A stretch of 64,000 bases of DNA from Lachnospiraceae bacterium. Its GTDB lineage: Bacteria > Bacillota > Clostridia > Lachnospirales > Lachnospiraceae. The position numbers were made by a program, and so were the translations under genes. The notes beneath the pieces are model-generated. The model searched no databases and was not told the origin of the DNA. It was given only the letters and a program-made list of their open reading frames with translations. The DNA lies in NCBI GenBank assembly GCA_910574805.1, contig CAJTCV010000002.1:1-64000 (forward strand), written 5' to 3'. This document shows positions 43,017-52,322 of this stretch, one piece after another (positions within the stretch are counted from its first letter, which is position 1; every line of letters begins with the position of its first letter).

Positions 43017-43109
43017 GGACCATATAAATTAGGAAAACCGCAAATACAAGGCTTTTCGGAGCCTACCAACAACAAAAATAATATTTGATCTATCACATTA
43101 CGCTGAAAG

Positions 43110-43142
43110 GCCGTCCGGCCATCAAAACCGGGCGGCTTTTTT
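43110..43142 (+). terminator. Intrinsic terminator closing the small-gene array
   Basis: GCCGTCCGG pairs with CCGGGCGGC, followed by TTTTTT. The GC-rich style matches the ParB fragment after it, not the AT-rich array before it. Confidence 0.75.
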
Positions 43143-43198
43143 GCGTGGATAGACGGGAAGGAGGCAAAAAAATAATTACAGAAATTTAAGCCTGAAAT

Positions 43199-43570
43199 TT
43201 GTGCAACTTTAACGAAAAGGAGGCCGCCCAGGAGCAGGCTTCGCCCGGGCCAGCCGCCCCTCCCCGCCCGGTGGAGGAAGGCAAGCTCATGTATCTGAAA
43301 CTTTCCGAGATGCATCCGTTCCATACATTCCGGCCCCATCCGTTCAAGGTGCGGGACGATGCCAAAATGCAGGAGACGGTGGCATCCATTAAGGCAAACG
43401 GCGTGATGGTGCCGGGCCTTGCCCGCCCGGAAAAGGACGGAAAGGGCTATGAGATTGTGGCGGGCCACCGCCGCTGTCGTGGCAGTGAACTGGCCGGGCT
43501 TTTGGAAATGCCCTTTATCGTCCGGGACATGAGCGACCACGAGGCTGTCCAGGCCAAGTCGGTCATTTTT
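43199..43570 (+). pseudogene. ParB-like protein of a Tn1549-type element, truncated
   Basis: Starts with a GC-rich Pro/Ala linker, then the ParB nuclease-fold N-terminus: LKLSEMHPFHTFRPHPFKV, KMQETVASIKANGVMVPGLARP, and EIVAGHRRCRGSELAGL. Homology ends at about AVQAK. The frame then runs 20 more codons into mobile-element sequence. The HTH and C-terminal domains are gone. Base composition is far more GC-rich than on either side. It is the scar of another conjugative element at whose parB the present element begins. Confidence 0.7.
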
Positions 43571-43574
43571 TGCG

Positions 43575-43589
43575 GACAGTTCAATACAT
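43575..43589. repeat. 15-bp direct repeat, left copy
   Basis: GACAGTTCAATACAT, identical to 45990-46004 inside the 3' end of the recombinase gene. The two copies bracket the DUF2971 cargo gene. Confidence 0.7.
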
Positions 43590-43614
43590 ATCAAACAATA
43601 AACAATCCCAAATA

Positions 43615-45870
43615 TCATCTATATTGTATCGTTGATTGAGTAACTTTTATCTGTGACTGTTTATCATCTTTCCACATTTTATTTCCTTGTTTGTAAATAA
43701 AAGATACATAATCTTCAGGATTTTCTATTTTTGCTCCTAATATAACCTCATTAATATATGTCTTAGAATCATTATAAATATATATTTTAGGTATACTGCC
43801 AGAAATCACTTTCACATCATCAAGTTCCGCACTTGTTCGATTAGCTATTAATCGAATTTCATTTTCATGCTTATATGACTGATTCTTAAATAAATATGAA
43901 ATCTGCGAAATGATATATTTTGCTAGAGATTTAATTTCAAGAAAACATTCTTTTCCTTCTTCTGAATTCAAATCAATTTTATGATTGCAGAAAGAAACTA
44001 AATCTCGATATGTAAATAAAAATTCATCCAGAAATATTTTTACCTTTTCATCCTTTTTATCACATTTTCCATCATCCGTTAAATATATTATCCTCCGCAA
44101 AGAACTATTTTCAAAAGTTTTATTATTTAATACTATACAACATCCTTTAGCATCATCCCCATACTGTACCCACATTGGCAAAAATTCTTTCATAGAATTT
44201 TCTTTACTTTTTTTAGGATAACAAAAAAATGATTTTAAAAAAACATAGTTTTCTTCATACTGATTTCTAGAATCTGAAAAGTCCTCTGTATCAACAGAAG
44301 CAAACTTATCATTTTCCAATAAACCTCGAAGAATTTTTCCCTCCTGTGGGTCGTTCATGTGGTAAACATGAAACATTGGTAAACGATAATTACAATTTTC
44401 AGAAGTTTCATCCTCTAATAAAAGCCTAAGATGTTCAGCCTTTGTGTAATAAAGAACATCATATTGAGATATATCACGTATTTTGGTTTCATGCCGAATT
44501 TCTAAAGCATGGAACAGCAATTGAATTAAACTCTCATAAATCTTTTTATATGCCTCTGAATTATTTTTTAAATACTCATTTGAGTGTACAAAATCCACAA
44601 TTACTTCATACTCTTTCAATTTCTTATGACTAAAATTATTGTAAAAATACTCAATCCAATCAATTACTAGCTCATGTTTTTCTGGGTTTAAACACATGTA
44701 TTTCATTAATATCCATAAATGTGTATTAAAATTTGAGTCTTTTTTTGTTTCCTCATCTGCTTCATTAAATGCTTCTTCAAAACATTCAAATGCTCCATTA
44801 TAATCACTTTTTTCTGAAAGTAAAAAAGATTTTTCTAAAATTACATGATACAGAAATTCTTTATACTCCGTTTTCTGTAACACTTTTGCTTGTGAAATAT
44901 GTTGCTCAGCCTGAATTATTAATTTATATGCCTCTTCAATGTAAATTTCCCAGTTTACATCATCTTTTTCTTTATAATTCGCCGCCCAAGCATAATATAT
45001 TGCTCCATTATATAAATCGAAAACATTTTGGGATTCTCCAAATTTATTAATATATTTATTTTGAATATTTTTTGCTTCTTCATATTTCCCTAAATTAAAT
45101 AAAAGTTCCGCCTTTTGCTTTTCCCAAAATCCTCTAATTTCTAAATCCGATACCCTTCTAAATAAATGTTCACTTTCTTCTAAAAAAGACATAGCATCTT
45201 TATATCTCTCTGCGTTTTTAAATTTTTTCAATATTCTAAAAAATTCTTTTGCCATAATGCGCTCTGAATCAACTGTATATTTCTCACTTTTATCACAGCA
45301 TTTCAAATTAGAATGCAATAAATAGGTCAAACAATCATTTTGATTTTCAAGCATAAAAATCTGAGTTAAGAACCTTTTATCTTCCATAGTATAGAAACTG
45401 ATATTTTTTCGGAAAATCTCTCTCATGTTTTTTTCAGTTTCATTTTTATCATATATTTTAGCTTCATGAACAAAATATAATAAATATACAGCTGCTAATA
45501 TACCTGTTATTCTTTTAACACAATTCCATTCATTACCCACTTTACCTGATTTCCATATAGTATCCAATAAACCATTTAACCCCATAGTTGCTTCAATGCT
45601 ATATGTACGTAAAAATAGCAAAAATAAATCAACTGCCTTGTCAAGTGTTTTTTCTTCTAATTGTGTATCTGTACTATAATACGAAAGTATTTTTCTTAAT
45701 TCATATATATTATCTTTGCTCTTTATTCTTTCTTCATCGTTTTTGTTGCCAATAAAATGATTTACTATAATATCCAAATTATTATATTCAACCCCTGAAT
45801 AGTCATATAGAAAATATTCAAGCTTATCTAAAAGAACCGCATCACTAATTACCAAACAATTTCTTTCCAT
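43615..45870 (-). CDS. TPR-like / DUF2971 protein, cargo gene of the mobile element
   Basis: 751 residues, very AT-rich next to the GC-balanced recombinase. The first ~440 residues are helical repeats of TPR type (FWEKQKAELLFNLGKYEEAKNIQ, FLLSEKSDYNGAFECFEEAF). The C-terminal ~300 residues are DUF2971: LYYTKAEHLRLLLEDE, FHVYHMNDPQEGKIL, LPMWVQYGDDAKGCCIVL and YKHENEIRLI. DUF2971 proteins occur as stand-alone or repeat-fused genes in accessory islands and are suspected defence effectors; this is inference. Has its own promoter. ATG 45870 with AGAAAGG upstream. Confidence 0.75.
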   Translation of the reverse strand: MERNCLVISDAVLLDKLEYFLYDYSGVEYNNLDIIVNHFIGNKNDEERIKSKDNIYELRKILSYYSTDTQLEEKTLDKAVDLFLLFLRTYSIEATMGLNGLLDTIWKSGKVGNEWNCVKRITGILAAVYLLYFVHEAKIYDKNETEKNMREIFRKNISFYTMEDKRFLTQIFMLENQNDCLTYLLHSNLKCCDKSEKYTVDSERIMAKEFFRILKKFKNAERYKDAMSFLEESEHLFRRVSDLEIRGFWEKQKAELLFNLGKYEEAKNIQNKYINKFGESQNVFDLYNGAIYYAWAANYKEKDDVNWEIYIEEAYKLIIQAEQHISQAKVLQKTEYKEFLYHVILEKSFLLSEKSDYNGAFECFEEAFNEADEETKKDSNFNTHLWILMKYMCLNPEKHELVIDWIEYFYNNFSHKKLKEYEVIVDFVHSNEYLKNNSEAYKKIYESLIQLLFHALEIRHETKIRDISQYDVLYYTKAEHLRLLLEDETSENCNYRLPMFHVYHMNDPQEGKILRGLLENDKFASVDTEDFSDSRNQYEENYVFLKSFFCYPKKSKENSMKEFLPMWVQYGDDAKGCCIVLNNKTFENSSLRRIIYLTDDGKCDKKDEKVKIFLDEFLFTYRDLVSFCNHKIDLNSEEGKECFLEIKSLAKYIISQISYLFKNQSYKHENEIRLIANRTSAELDDVKVISGSIPKIYIYNDSKTYINEVILGAKIENPEDYVSFIYKQGNKMWKDDKQSQIKVTQSTIQYR

Positions 45871-45932
45871 ATTCGTAAAAAACCTTTCTAAAATTTTTCT
45901 CTAAAATATTATCAGCATTAAAAACCACCTAT

Positions 45933-45961
45933 ATTATACTCGAAAACTAAGACTCTTTCAA
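45933..45961 (-). promoter_or_regulatory. Promoter of the DUF2971 gene
   Basis: On the minus strand TTGAAA (45961-45956), a 17-base spacer, and TATAAT (45938-45933). It begins one base after the recombinase stop codon, so the cargo gene is independently transcribed. Confidence 0.75.
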
Positions 45962-47827
45962 TTAACTATCAAATAAATTACTTTTCTCAGACAGTTCAAT
46001 ACATGCCATCCTTTTATGTTCCCTGTTCCTGCGTTTGCTCTCGTTTGACTTCTCCCTCTGTATCTTCTTAGCACAAACGGGACAATACTTCGATATGCCA
46101 GAGCCGGGGATGTATTCCACACCACACACCGTACAATTCTTAGGCGGTAATGCCGTCCACCGCTTTGTGGGTGTGATATGTAATTCACCGACAAAGCCGA
46201 TGAATTTATAGTATATCTTGATTTCCTGTCTAATCGTTCCGTCCGCTGACTTCTCACGCTCCGAAACAAGTATCTTGTCTATCAAGGCGTTTACAACCGT
46301 TGCGTCCAGTTCCTTTAAGCCTTGATAGTTGCGGATAAGGGAGAGGAAGTCACGGATTCCCTGCGACTTCTCGTAGCTTTCGTTGAGCGTTTCCGTTACT
46401 TCCCTCAACCGTGCTTCGGTTTCAAGCTGTTCTTTCTGGTATTTCCCCGACATCATCTCGAAATTCCGCTCGGTGATACGCTCCATGACCTTATCCTCAT
46501 AGAGAGAAGAAAACAGCCTGTCAAGCTCCGCAAGGCGTTTGTTCAGCTTCTTTTGTTCTTTCTCCATCGCCTTTGCCTTGCTCTGGTCTGTTTCCGTGAG
46601 CCGCTTCTCAATCGCCCTCACCGCCCGCTCGTCATTCACCGCCATATCCGCAAAGCGGTTGATGTCGGCAAGGACAGCGTTAAATAAATCCCTCGCTTCA
46701 ATGGCGTGTGCAGTACACATGACGTTGCCGTACCTGCCATAATTATTACAGGTGTATTGTACGCAGTCGATAATGTCGAGGCGTTTCCTCCTGTTTGCAC
46801 TCATAGCCCGCAGAGCATAGCCGCAGTCCGCACACTTGATAACGCCTGCAAAGATATTCTCAAATCCCCCTGCGTTCTGTTCCCGCCTGCGGCTCGTCAT
46901 AAGCTGCTGTATGGTGTCAAATTCCTCCTGCGTGACTATCCCCTCATGGGTGTCAGGTATCACTTCCCATTCTTCGGGCAGCTTAGAGGGGCGTTTCTTG
47001 CTTTTCATGTTGGCGGCAATCCGCTTGTAGCCTGCAAGGTTTCCCGCATAGATAGGGCTTCTTAAAATGCCCCTCACGCTGTTCTCGCTCCAAATATAGC
47101 GGTTTTCCTCGTTATCCTCAAAGTACCGTTCATAGCCTGCCGCCCCCTGCTCCGCCGCATAAGCGGCAGGGCGCAAGACGTGCTGTTTATTGATGTGTTT
47201 GCGGATTTTGGAGATTCCATTTCCCGCAAGCGCAAGGTCGAATATCTCCCTTACAACGTGCGCCACCTTATCATCTATCAACAAATGGTTGTGGTCGGCG
47301 GGGTCTTTGATATACCCATAGGGCGCATACGTCCCCATGAATTTCCCCTGTTGAAACTTCGCTCGGTACGCCGATTTTATCTTAACTGATATGTCGGCGG
47401 CATACATTTCATTTAGGATATTGCGGAACGGCGTAATGTCCATCACTGATTTATTGAGTGTGTCCACACCGTCATTGACCGCTATATACCGCACGTTATT
47501 TTCGGGAAAAAAGACTTCCAGATATAATCCGCAGTCAAGATAATTCCTCCCTAACCTTGATAAATCTTTCGTAATCACGCAATTTATCAGCCCGTTTTCA
47601 ATGTCCTTAATCATGTTCTGGAAGCTCGGTCTTTGGAAATTCGTACCAGAATAACCGTCGTCCACATACGTTTTTGCTAAGTGCCAGCCCTGCTTTTTCA
47701 CATAATCCGTAAGGATGGATTTCTGCGTGGCAATGCTCGCACTCTCATTTTCCGTGCCATCATCCTTAGATAACCGGCAGTAAATGCCGACTGAATAGAT
47801 TTTCTTTTCTTCTTTGATTCCTGCCAT
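45962..47827 (-). CDS. Large serine recombinase (TnpX/TndX type)
   Basis: 621 residues. Resolvase domain with Ser20 in YCRLSKDD, then TYVDDGYSGTNFQRPSF and ITKDLSRLGRNYLDCGLY. Recombinase domain with ENSVRGILRSPIYAGNLAGYK, a zinc ribbon (IKCADCGYALR ... YTCNNYGRYGNVMC), a coiled coil (RAIEKRLTETDQSKAKAMEKEQKKLNKRLAELDRLF) and an extra Cys knot at the C-terminus (CTVCGVEY, CPVCAKK). This is the enzyme type that excises and inserts Tn4451/Tn5397-like elements. Intact. The 3' end carries one copy of the 15-bp repeat that flanks the cargo. Confidence 0.92.
   Translation of the reverse strand: MAGIKEEKKIYSVGIYCRLSKDDGTENESASIATQKSILTDYVKKQGWHLAKTYVDDGYSGTNFQRPSFQNMIKDIENGLINCVITKDLSRLGRNYLDCGLYLEVFFPENNVRYIAVNDGVDTLNKSVMDITPFRNILNEMYAADISVKIKSAYRAKFQQGKFMGTYAPYGYIKDPADHNHLLIDDKVAHVVREIFDLALAGNGISKIRKHINKQHVLRPAAYAAEQGAAGYERYFEDNEENRYIWSENSVRGILRSPIYAGNLAGYKRIAANMKSKKRPSKLPEEWEVIPDTHEGIVTQEEFDTIQQLMTSRRREQNAGGFENIFAGVIKCADCGYALRAMSANRRKRLDIIDCVQYTCNNYGRYGNVMCTAHAIEARDLFNAVLADINRFADMAVNDERAVRAIEKRLTETDQSKAKAMEKEQKKLNKRLAELDRLFSSLYEDKVMERITERNFEMMSGKYQKEQLETEARLREVTETLNESYEKSQGIRDFLSLIRNYQGLKELDATVVNALIDKILVSEREKSADGTIRQEIKIYYKFIGFVGELHITPTKRWTALPPKNCTVCGVEYIPGSGISKYCPVCAKKIQREKSNESKRRNREHKRMACIELSEKSNLFDS
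45990..46004. repeat. 15-bp direct repeat, right copy (inside recombinase 3' end)
   Basis: GACAGTTCAATACAT, coding for CIELS near the recombinase C-terminus. Identical to 43575-43589. Confidence 0.7.
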
Positions 47828-47881
47828 ACTGTAAAACCTCCGTATCTGCCCTAACTGTTTTCATGTTCCATTGCGTACATT

Positions 47882-48079
47882 CTAAGCGGACATACCCTCA
47901 TTGTCGAAGGTGTCATCCTCGGCAATCTTCCTCCGTATATCTTCGGAGATAATTGGGATGAACGCCTCGGCAACGGTCTGTGTGCCGACATATTCACGGC
48001 TGACAATCATCTGCACTGGCTGTCTTGCCACAATACGTTTTCTCTTTTTGTTCGCTGTCTTATCCTCGCCCATATTCAA
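47882..48079 (-). CDS. Small transposon-encoded protein (TnpW-like)
   Basis: 65 residues: basic N-terminus NKKRKRIVARQPVQMIVS, then YVGTQTVAEAFIPIISEDIRRKI. Matches by memory the short transposon-encoded TnpW-type proteins next to serine recombinases in Tn1549/Tn4451 relatives. GGAAAG-type site upstream. Lies 54 bases before the recombinase, same strand. Function not established. Confidence 0.55.
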   Translation of the reverse strand: MNMGEDKTANKKRKRIVARQPVQMIVSREYVGTQTVAEAFIPIISEDIRRKIAEDDTFDNEGMSA

Positions 48080-48155
48080 ATCTTCCTTTCCAGACAGGAC
48101 AGGGGGAGCGTCTGGAAACGTCTGGAAACGTCCCCGCCCTGCCTATCAGATACAA

Positions 48156-48386
48156 TCAATCCCCGCTGTTCGATTCTTCCTGCAATGCTTTAAGGAGAGC
48201 CGCCGCTTCATCGGCGGTCAACGTGATTCCCTTTCCGCACTTCTCACGGCTGGGGGAAAAGCTGCGGATGTCGTATTTCGGCTCTTTCCCGTTCCCTGAG
48301 ATTAAATTGATTTCCTTTGTATAGCCGCTGTCGCTCGTAGACAATACGGCGATTTCCTTTACAATCTCATACTGTATTTCTTTCAT
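48156..48386 (-). CDS. YdbC/PC4-like ssDNA-binding protein
   Basis: 76 residues. Strand-rich core (EIVKEIAVLSTSDSGYTKEINLISGNGKEPKYDIRSFSP), then KCGKGITLTADEAAALLKAL. This is the YdbC/PC4 cofactor domain that binds single-stranded DNA, common as a conserved small gene in Tn1549-like elements. GGAAATG-type site upstream. Part of the mobility operon from relaxase to recombinase. Confidence 0.75.
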   Translation of the reverse strand: MKEIQYEIVKEIAVLSTSDSGYTKEINLISGNGKEPKYDIRSFSPSREKCGKGITLTADEAAALLKALQEESNSGD

Positions 48387-48914
48387 TTCCTACCTCGATT
48401 CTACTTTTTCTTTGCTTGGATACTTTGTGCATTTACTATCCGAAAAGAGAAGATTAGCGGCTGTCCCTGCCCCGTTTCCTCTGCAATTCACGCTCCAAAA
48501 GTTTGATGATGGTGTCCTCCATCTGCTTCGGCGTTGTTCCTTTCGGGAAGTATTTCTTTAACCGCTCCATGCCGATTTTTACGGTTTCTTTCTGGTTTCC
48601 CTTTTCCTCCGTCATAATTGCAAAGATGGTATCCATGTCAAGCCGCCCGCTCTGGCTCAAGGTTTTCATCCGCTGTGCCTGTGAGAGTGAGGGCGTTGCT
48701 TCCTCGCTTTCCATCGTGGCGAATAGGTTTTCCTGCTCGCCTTTCTTCAAAAAGGACAGTTCCACCGCAGGCGTGAGGGCGATTTTCCCCTCGTCCACCA
48801 TCTGCAAAATTGACGGTATCAGCTCCGTCAATCGGATAAATCTCTGCACGGTCATCCTGCCAACGCCGAAGCCCTGCGCCACTTTATCGTCCGTCCGCAA
48901 CTTCGTCCCAACTT

Positions 48915-50472
48915 CGAGCTGTTGACAAACCCCCTAATTTCGTAAATGTCACAAGATATCATGATAAAAATCCAGCAAAAATAGCAGAAATATTCCAAAG
49001 AAAAAGGTCATGGTTCCCTATGCCATGGCCTTTATCATCCTTTTAAGATTTAATGCCGTTGACGATAAGAGGCACTGCTGTTCAGCCGCCTCTAATCCTC
49101 TTCTGTATAAGAATTTCAAATTATGTCTTGACTTTTGCGCCGCAAAGCTTCCTTCGCTCCATATCTGCCGCAGAAGCAAAACCCTGGTGTGTCTTTCCGT
49201 ACCATCTTTTTCATGATTCTTTTTTACAATGTCTTCAAAAATATTTACCTGGATTCTTTTATCAGAACCTTTTTCTCCTATGCACCTGCTACGGAACGGA
49301 CAGTCTTTACATTCAGCCTTTGGACAGCGGTACTCTTTTGTTACTGTATTTATTGTTCTATTAAGCCGGTGCAGCGGAAGTGCTTTTCCTCCGGGACAGA
49401 TGAATCTGTCATCCTTTTCATTATACTGAAAATCCTTCCTTTGAAATTCTGTAGTTCCTCTTTTTCGTTCCGTTCTTTCAGGCGTATAAAAATTTATGCC
49501 TCTTTCTGATAACTGTTGGTTGATAAGGTTTGTGTCATAGCCACTGTCGGCACATGCTTCCTGTATTTTCAAACCCAGATTTTTCTCAATATAATCAATC
49601 CTTTTGATATACGGCTGGCTGTCAGGCACATTGCCGGCTGTAGCTGCCACGTCGATTATGATTCCGTTTTTAGAGTCCACGGTTTCATGCGACAGGTAGT
49701 GCATCCCCTCCGCTTTCCCTTTCCTCCTGTAAAATCCAGATTCGGGGTCGGTTCTGCTTTCTCGTCGGCTAATGATTTCCGTTTTTTCCTTCCGTTTTTT
49801 GCATCTGACGGGCTTGATTTTTCCTTCCGTTTCCAACTGGGCCCGTACCGTTTCTTCATACTGGTCTAATTCTTTGAGGTATTCATTTGTGACTTCTTCT
49901 GTTTGCTTAATGTATTCTGTTTTCCGGGATGCGTTTGCTTTCATGTGTGTCGAATCCGTAAAAACCAGCCTGCCGTCTGCCAGGCCCTTTTCTATGCATA
50001 TGGAAACAATTTTCTGAAAGATATTCCGAAAAAGACCGCTGCCGTTGAAACGGCGGCGTCTGTTCTGGGAAACCGTAGAATGGTCTGGAACTTTATCCAT
50101 GATATCAAGACCAAGAAACCAACGGTATGCCATGTTCACCTGAATCTCTTCTGATATTCTTCTTTCGGAATTGATGCCATAAAGAAAACCGATGAGAAGA
50201 AACTTGATTAAGACCACCGGATCAATGGATGGACGCCCATTGTTATGACAGTACATATTTTCTACTTCGTTATATATGAATGAAAAATCAATGATATCAT
50301 TTACTTTCCGAAGCAGATGATCCATAGGGACTAAATCTTCAATGGTTATCAAATGCATTTCTATCTGTTGGTTTTCTCTTTTCGTCATCATAATGTATCA
50401 CCTCAAGGATTCATCTACACATATATTTTCTTATATGCAAATCTTTTTGGCAAGAGGTTTGTCAACAGCTCG
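48915..50472. mobile_element. IS1182-family insertion sequence
   Basis: 1558 bp with perfect terminal inverted repeats of at least 17 bp (CGAGCTGTTGACAAACC at the left, its complement at the right) and a 5-bp target duplication AACTT (48910-48914 and 50473-50477). Contains one transposase gene. Confidence 0.9.
49018..50391 (-). CDS. IS1182-family transposase
   Basis: 457 residues, full length. N-terminal region with LVPMDHLLRKVNDIIDFSFI, GRPSIDPVVLIKFLLIGFLYGI and NMAYRWFLGL. DDE core with VFTDSTHMKANA (first Asp), the middle Asp in CADSGYDTN, and the C-terminal half with ECKDCPFRSRCIG Cys pairs and RRGLEAAEQQCLLSSTALNLKRM. The frame is intact, so the copy may be active. Inserted in parB of the mobilizable element. 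Confidence 0.92.
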   Translation of the reverse strand: MMTKRENQQIEMHLITIEDLVPMDHLLRKVNDIIDFSFIYNEVENMYCHNNGRPSIDPVVLIKFLLIGFLYGINSERRISEEIQVNMAYRWFLGLDIMDKVPDHSTVSQNRRRRFNGSGLFRNIFQKIVSICIEKGLADGRLVFTDSTHMKANASRKTEYIKQTEEVTNEYLKELDQYEETVRAQLETEGKIKPVRCKKRKEKTEIISRRESRTDPESGFYRRKGKAEGMHYLSHETVDSKNGIIIDVAATAGNVPDSQPYIKRIDYIEKNLGLKIQEACADSGYDTNLINQQLSERGINFYTPERTERKRGTTEFQRKDFQYNEKDDRFICPGGKALPLHRLNRTINTVTKEYRCPKAECKDCPFRSRCIGEKGSDKRIQVNIFEDIVKKNHEKDGTERHTRVLLLRQIWSEGSFAAQKSRHNLKFLYRRGLEAAEQQCLLSSTALNLKRMIKAMA

Positions 50473-50879
50473 AACTTGTGACGAAGTTAAATCCGTGCGG
50501 AAGCCCTGCCGCTTCATGGCTTCGGATTTCATCTTGTAGGCAAATGCCCGCTCCGATGGCAGGATATTTTCACGCTGTAAGTTGCTGTCAACAAGGGTGA
50601 TGATGGCTCGGTCACGGTCTAAGGGCAGGACAAAAGCGGGGACTGTGTTTATCCCTGCAAGCTCCGAAGCACGGACACGCCGCTGTCCCGCAATGATTTC
50701 ATAGCCGTCCCCGTCCTCTTTCGGACGTGTGATTATCGGCGTTACGATTCCAAACTCCTTAATGCTTTCCGCTAATTCTGATAACATTTCATCCTCCACT
50801 ACATGAAACGGGTTGTCGGGAAACGGGTATAAATCTGCGGTCTTTAATACCTTAAAATCCTGTTTCTTCATTCACATTC

Positions 50880-51845
50880 CTACCTTTCTTTCGCTCTGTT
50901 CCGATTACTTTTCTGTAATTCCTCTATCACTTCTGGCGGTATCTTTTTCAATAACCGTTCCATCTGCTGATTGGTTCTCTGCAACTCAAATATCCTCTGG
51001 TTGGCTTTCTGTACCTTTAATTCCTGCTCGTACTTCTCATCACGCATACGCCCCGCATAGTCGGATTCCCGCCCGATTCTCTCTTTCAAGCTGTCAATAT
51101 ACGCCTGCTGTTTCCCGATTTCCTTAGAGAATTTCTCCACGTCTGGAAGCCATGCGGAGAGCAGTTCTAACGCCTTATCTCTTTTCTTGCCTGCGTTAAA
51201 GGCGTTGATGTCGGAGAGGGCAGACACGATTTCCGCATACTGTTTATCCAGCCTGCCGCCCAACTTATAGAGCCATGTGGGGATGTGTTTCCGCTTCGTT
51301 TCCATTGAGGACTGACCTCTTTCCAATTCGCTCCACCGTGCGGACATCCGCTCATGGTAGGCGGTCTGCCACTCGGAAAGGCTCTTTTGGTTGCCTAAAA
51401 TGGACTTCGCTGACAGCTTGTTGTCGGGCGTAAGCGGCACAAAGCATAGGTGCATATGGGGCGTCCTTTCGTCCATGTGGACGACTGTGGAGAGGATATT
51501 CTGCTTTCCCACACGCTCCGAAATGAAGTCAAGAGCCGTCTGGAAATAGGCTTTTTGTTCTTCGGGCGGTAAGCTGTTCATGAATTCTGGCGAAGCGGTG
51601 ATGAGCGTTTCCACCATCATCACGCTGTCTTTCCTTACCTTACAGCCCGCTTCTTTTACCATTCGGTTTATCTCTTTCTTGTAGGTGTAGCGGGGCGGCT
51701 TCACAAGATGGTAGTTATCTTTGGAGCGTCCCACGTCAATGTCTGGGTTGCTTTTATAGGCTTCTTTCTTCCGCTCGTTGTGGCGTTCACAAGCCGCAAC
51801 GCCGCCTGCCTTGCGTTTCTGGAAACGCAGAATTGCATAGGGCAT
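50880..51845 (-). CDS. MobV-family relaxase (Mob_Pre)
   Basis: 321 residues. N-terminus PYAILRFQKRKAGGVAACERHNERK. Metal-binding HxDExxPHxH as H123-M-D-E-R-T-P-H-M-H132, typical of MobV (pMV158 MobM) relaxases. The C-terminal third is a long coiled coil (YEQELKVQKANQRIFELQRTNQQMERLL). Nicks oriT and transfers the strand using helper conjugation machinery. A matching oriT lies about 200 bp upstream. Followed at 9 bases by parB. Confidence 0.92.
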   Translation of the reverse strand: MPYAILRFQKRKAGGVAACERHNERKKEAYKSNPDIDVGRSKDNYHLVKPPRYTYKKEINRMVKEAGCKVRKDSVMMVETLITASPEFMNSLPPEEQKAYFQTALDFISERVGKQNILSTVVHMDERTPHMHLCFVPLTPDNKLSAKSILGNQKSLSEWQTAYHERMSARWSELERGQSSMETKRKHIPTWLYKLGGRLDKQYAEIVSALSDINAFNAGKKRDKALELLSAWLPDVEKFSKEIGKQQAYIDSLKERIGRESDYAGRMRDEKYEQELKVQKANQRIFELQRTNQQMERLLKKIPPEVIEELQKSNRNRAKER

Positions 51846-51882
51846 GGCAGGATTCCTCCTTTCTTCGGCGGGTACTCTGTAT

Positions 51883-52292
51883 GCGTGACGGTCATGACGA
51901 TGATGACGGTGATTTTGGGATACCCCCTATTGCCAGTCATAGCCGTCACTGTCACGCCGGTATTCTTCCATCCGAAGCCGCAAGGCAGAGGATGGGCAGG
52001 GCGTAAGCCCTGCTTTAAGGGAGTCCAGAGGGAACGTCTGGCACACGACTTTGCGGAGCAAAGTGTAGTGTGTTACACCCTGTAAACGCAGTCGGAAAAA
52101 TCGGTAGATTTTTCCGACCGCAGGGGTGGCTTTACGAGCCGAAAAGGGCGAGTAATGCCCACGCCTGCACTTTACGTTTACGGGGTGTTCTCCCGAAGGG
52201 CAGAGCCGCCGATTTTACATACGTCCGCTATGACGGTGACGATGGCAGGGGGTATCCCAAAAACACCGTCATCATCGTCATGACCGTCACGC
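51883..52292. repeat. 46-bp inverted repeat around the oriT region
   Basis: Arms 51883-51928 and 52247-52292 match in 45 of 46 positions (GCGTGACGGTCATGACGATG... and its complement), enclosing 318 bp. The interior carries the MobV oriT and several smaller hairpins (CGGAAAAATCGGTAGATTTTTCCG). It starts 38 bp upstream of the relaxase start. Confidence 0.85.
52048..52078 (+). other. oriT of the MobV type (predicted nick site)
   Basis: Inverted repeat ACTTTGC-GGA-GCAAAGT is followed by GTGTA-GTGTGT-TACAC. The core TAGTGTG/TTA at 52066-52075 equals the nick core I know for pMV158 MobM, so the nick should fall between 52072 and 52073. The order (IR, then the smaller hairpin holding the nick) is also the same. 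Confidence 0.75.
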
Positions 52293-52322
52293 ATAAGTTA
52301 AAGCCGCCGATGTCACATAGGT

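Larger units (their letters stand above)
48454..50871 (-). pseudogene. ParB/RepB-type partition protein split by an insertion sequence
   Basis: The N-terminal half (50871 to about 50473) has the ParB fold: LYPFPDNPFHVVEDEMLSELAESI, IVTPIITRP, YEIIAGQRRVRASELAGI and SNLQRENILPSERAFAYK. The C-terminal half (48909 to 48454) has KLRTDDKVAQGFGVGRMTVQRFIRL and the rest of the HTH and dimer domain. Removing the IS (48915-50472) and one copy of the 5-bp duplication rejoins ...TSSQ-VGTKLRTDDK... in frame. So the gene was intact before the insertion, about 300 residues. First gene downstream of the relaxase. Confidence 0.9.

Noticed and set aside
43575-43589. Attachment site of the serine recombinase
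   Set aside because: The 15-bp repeats enclose only the cargo gene, not the recombinase and mobility genes, so they are not the ends of the whole element.
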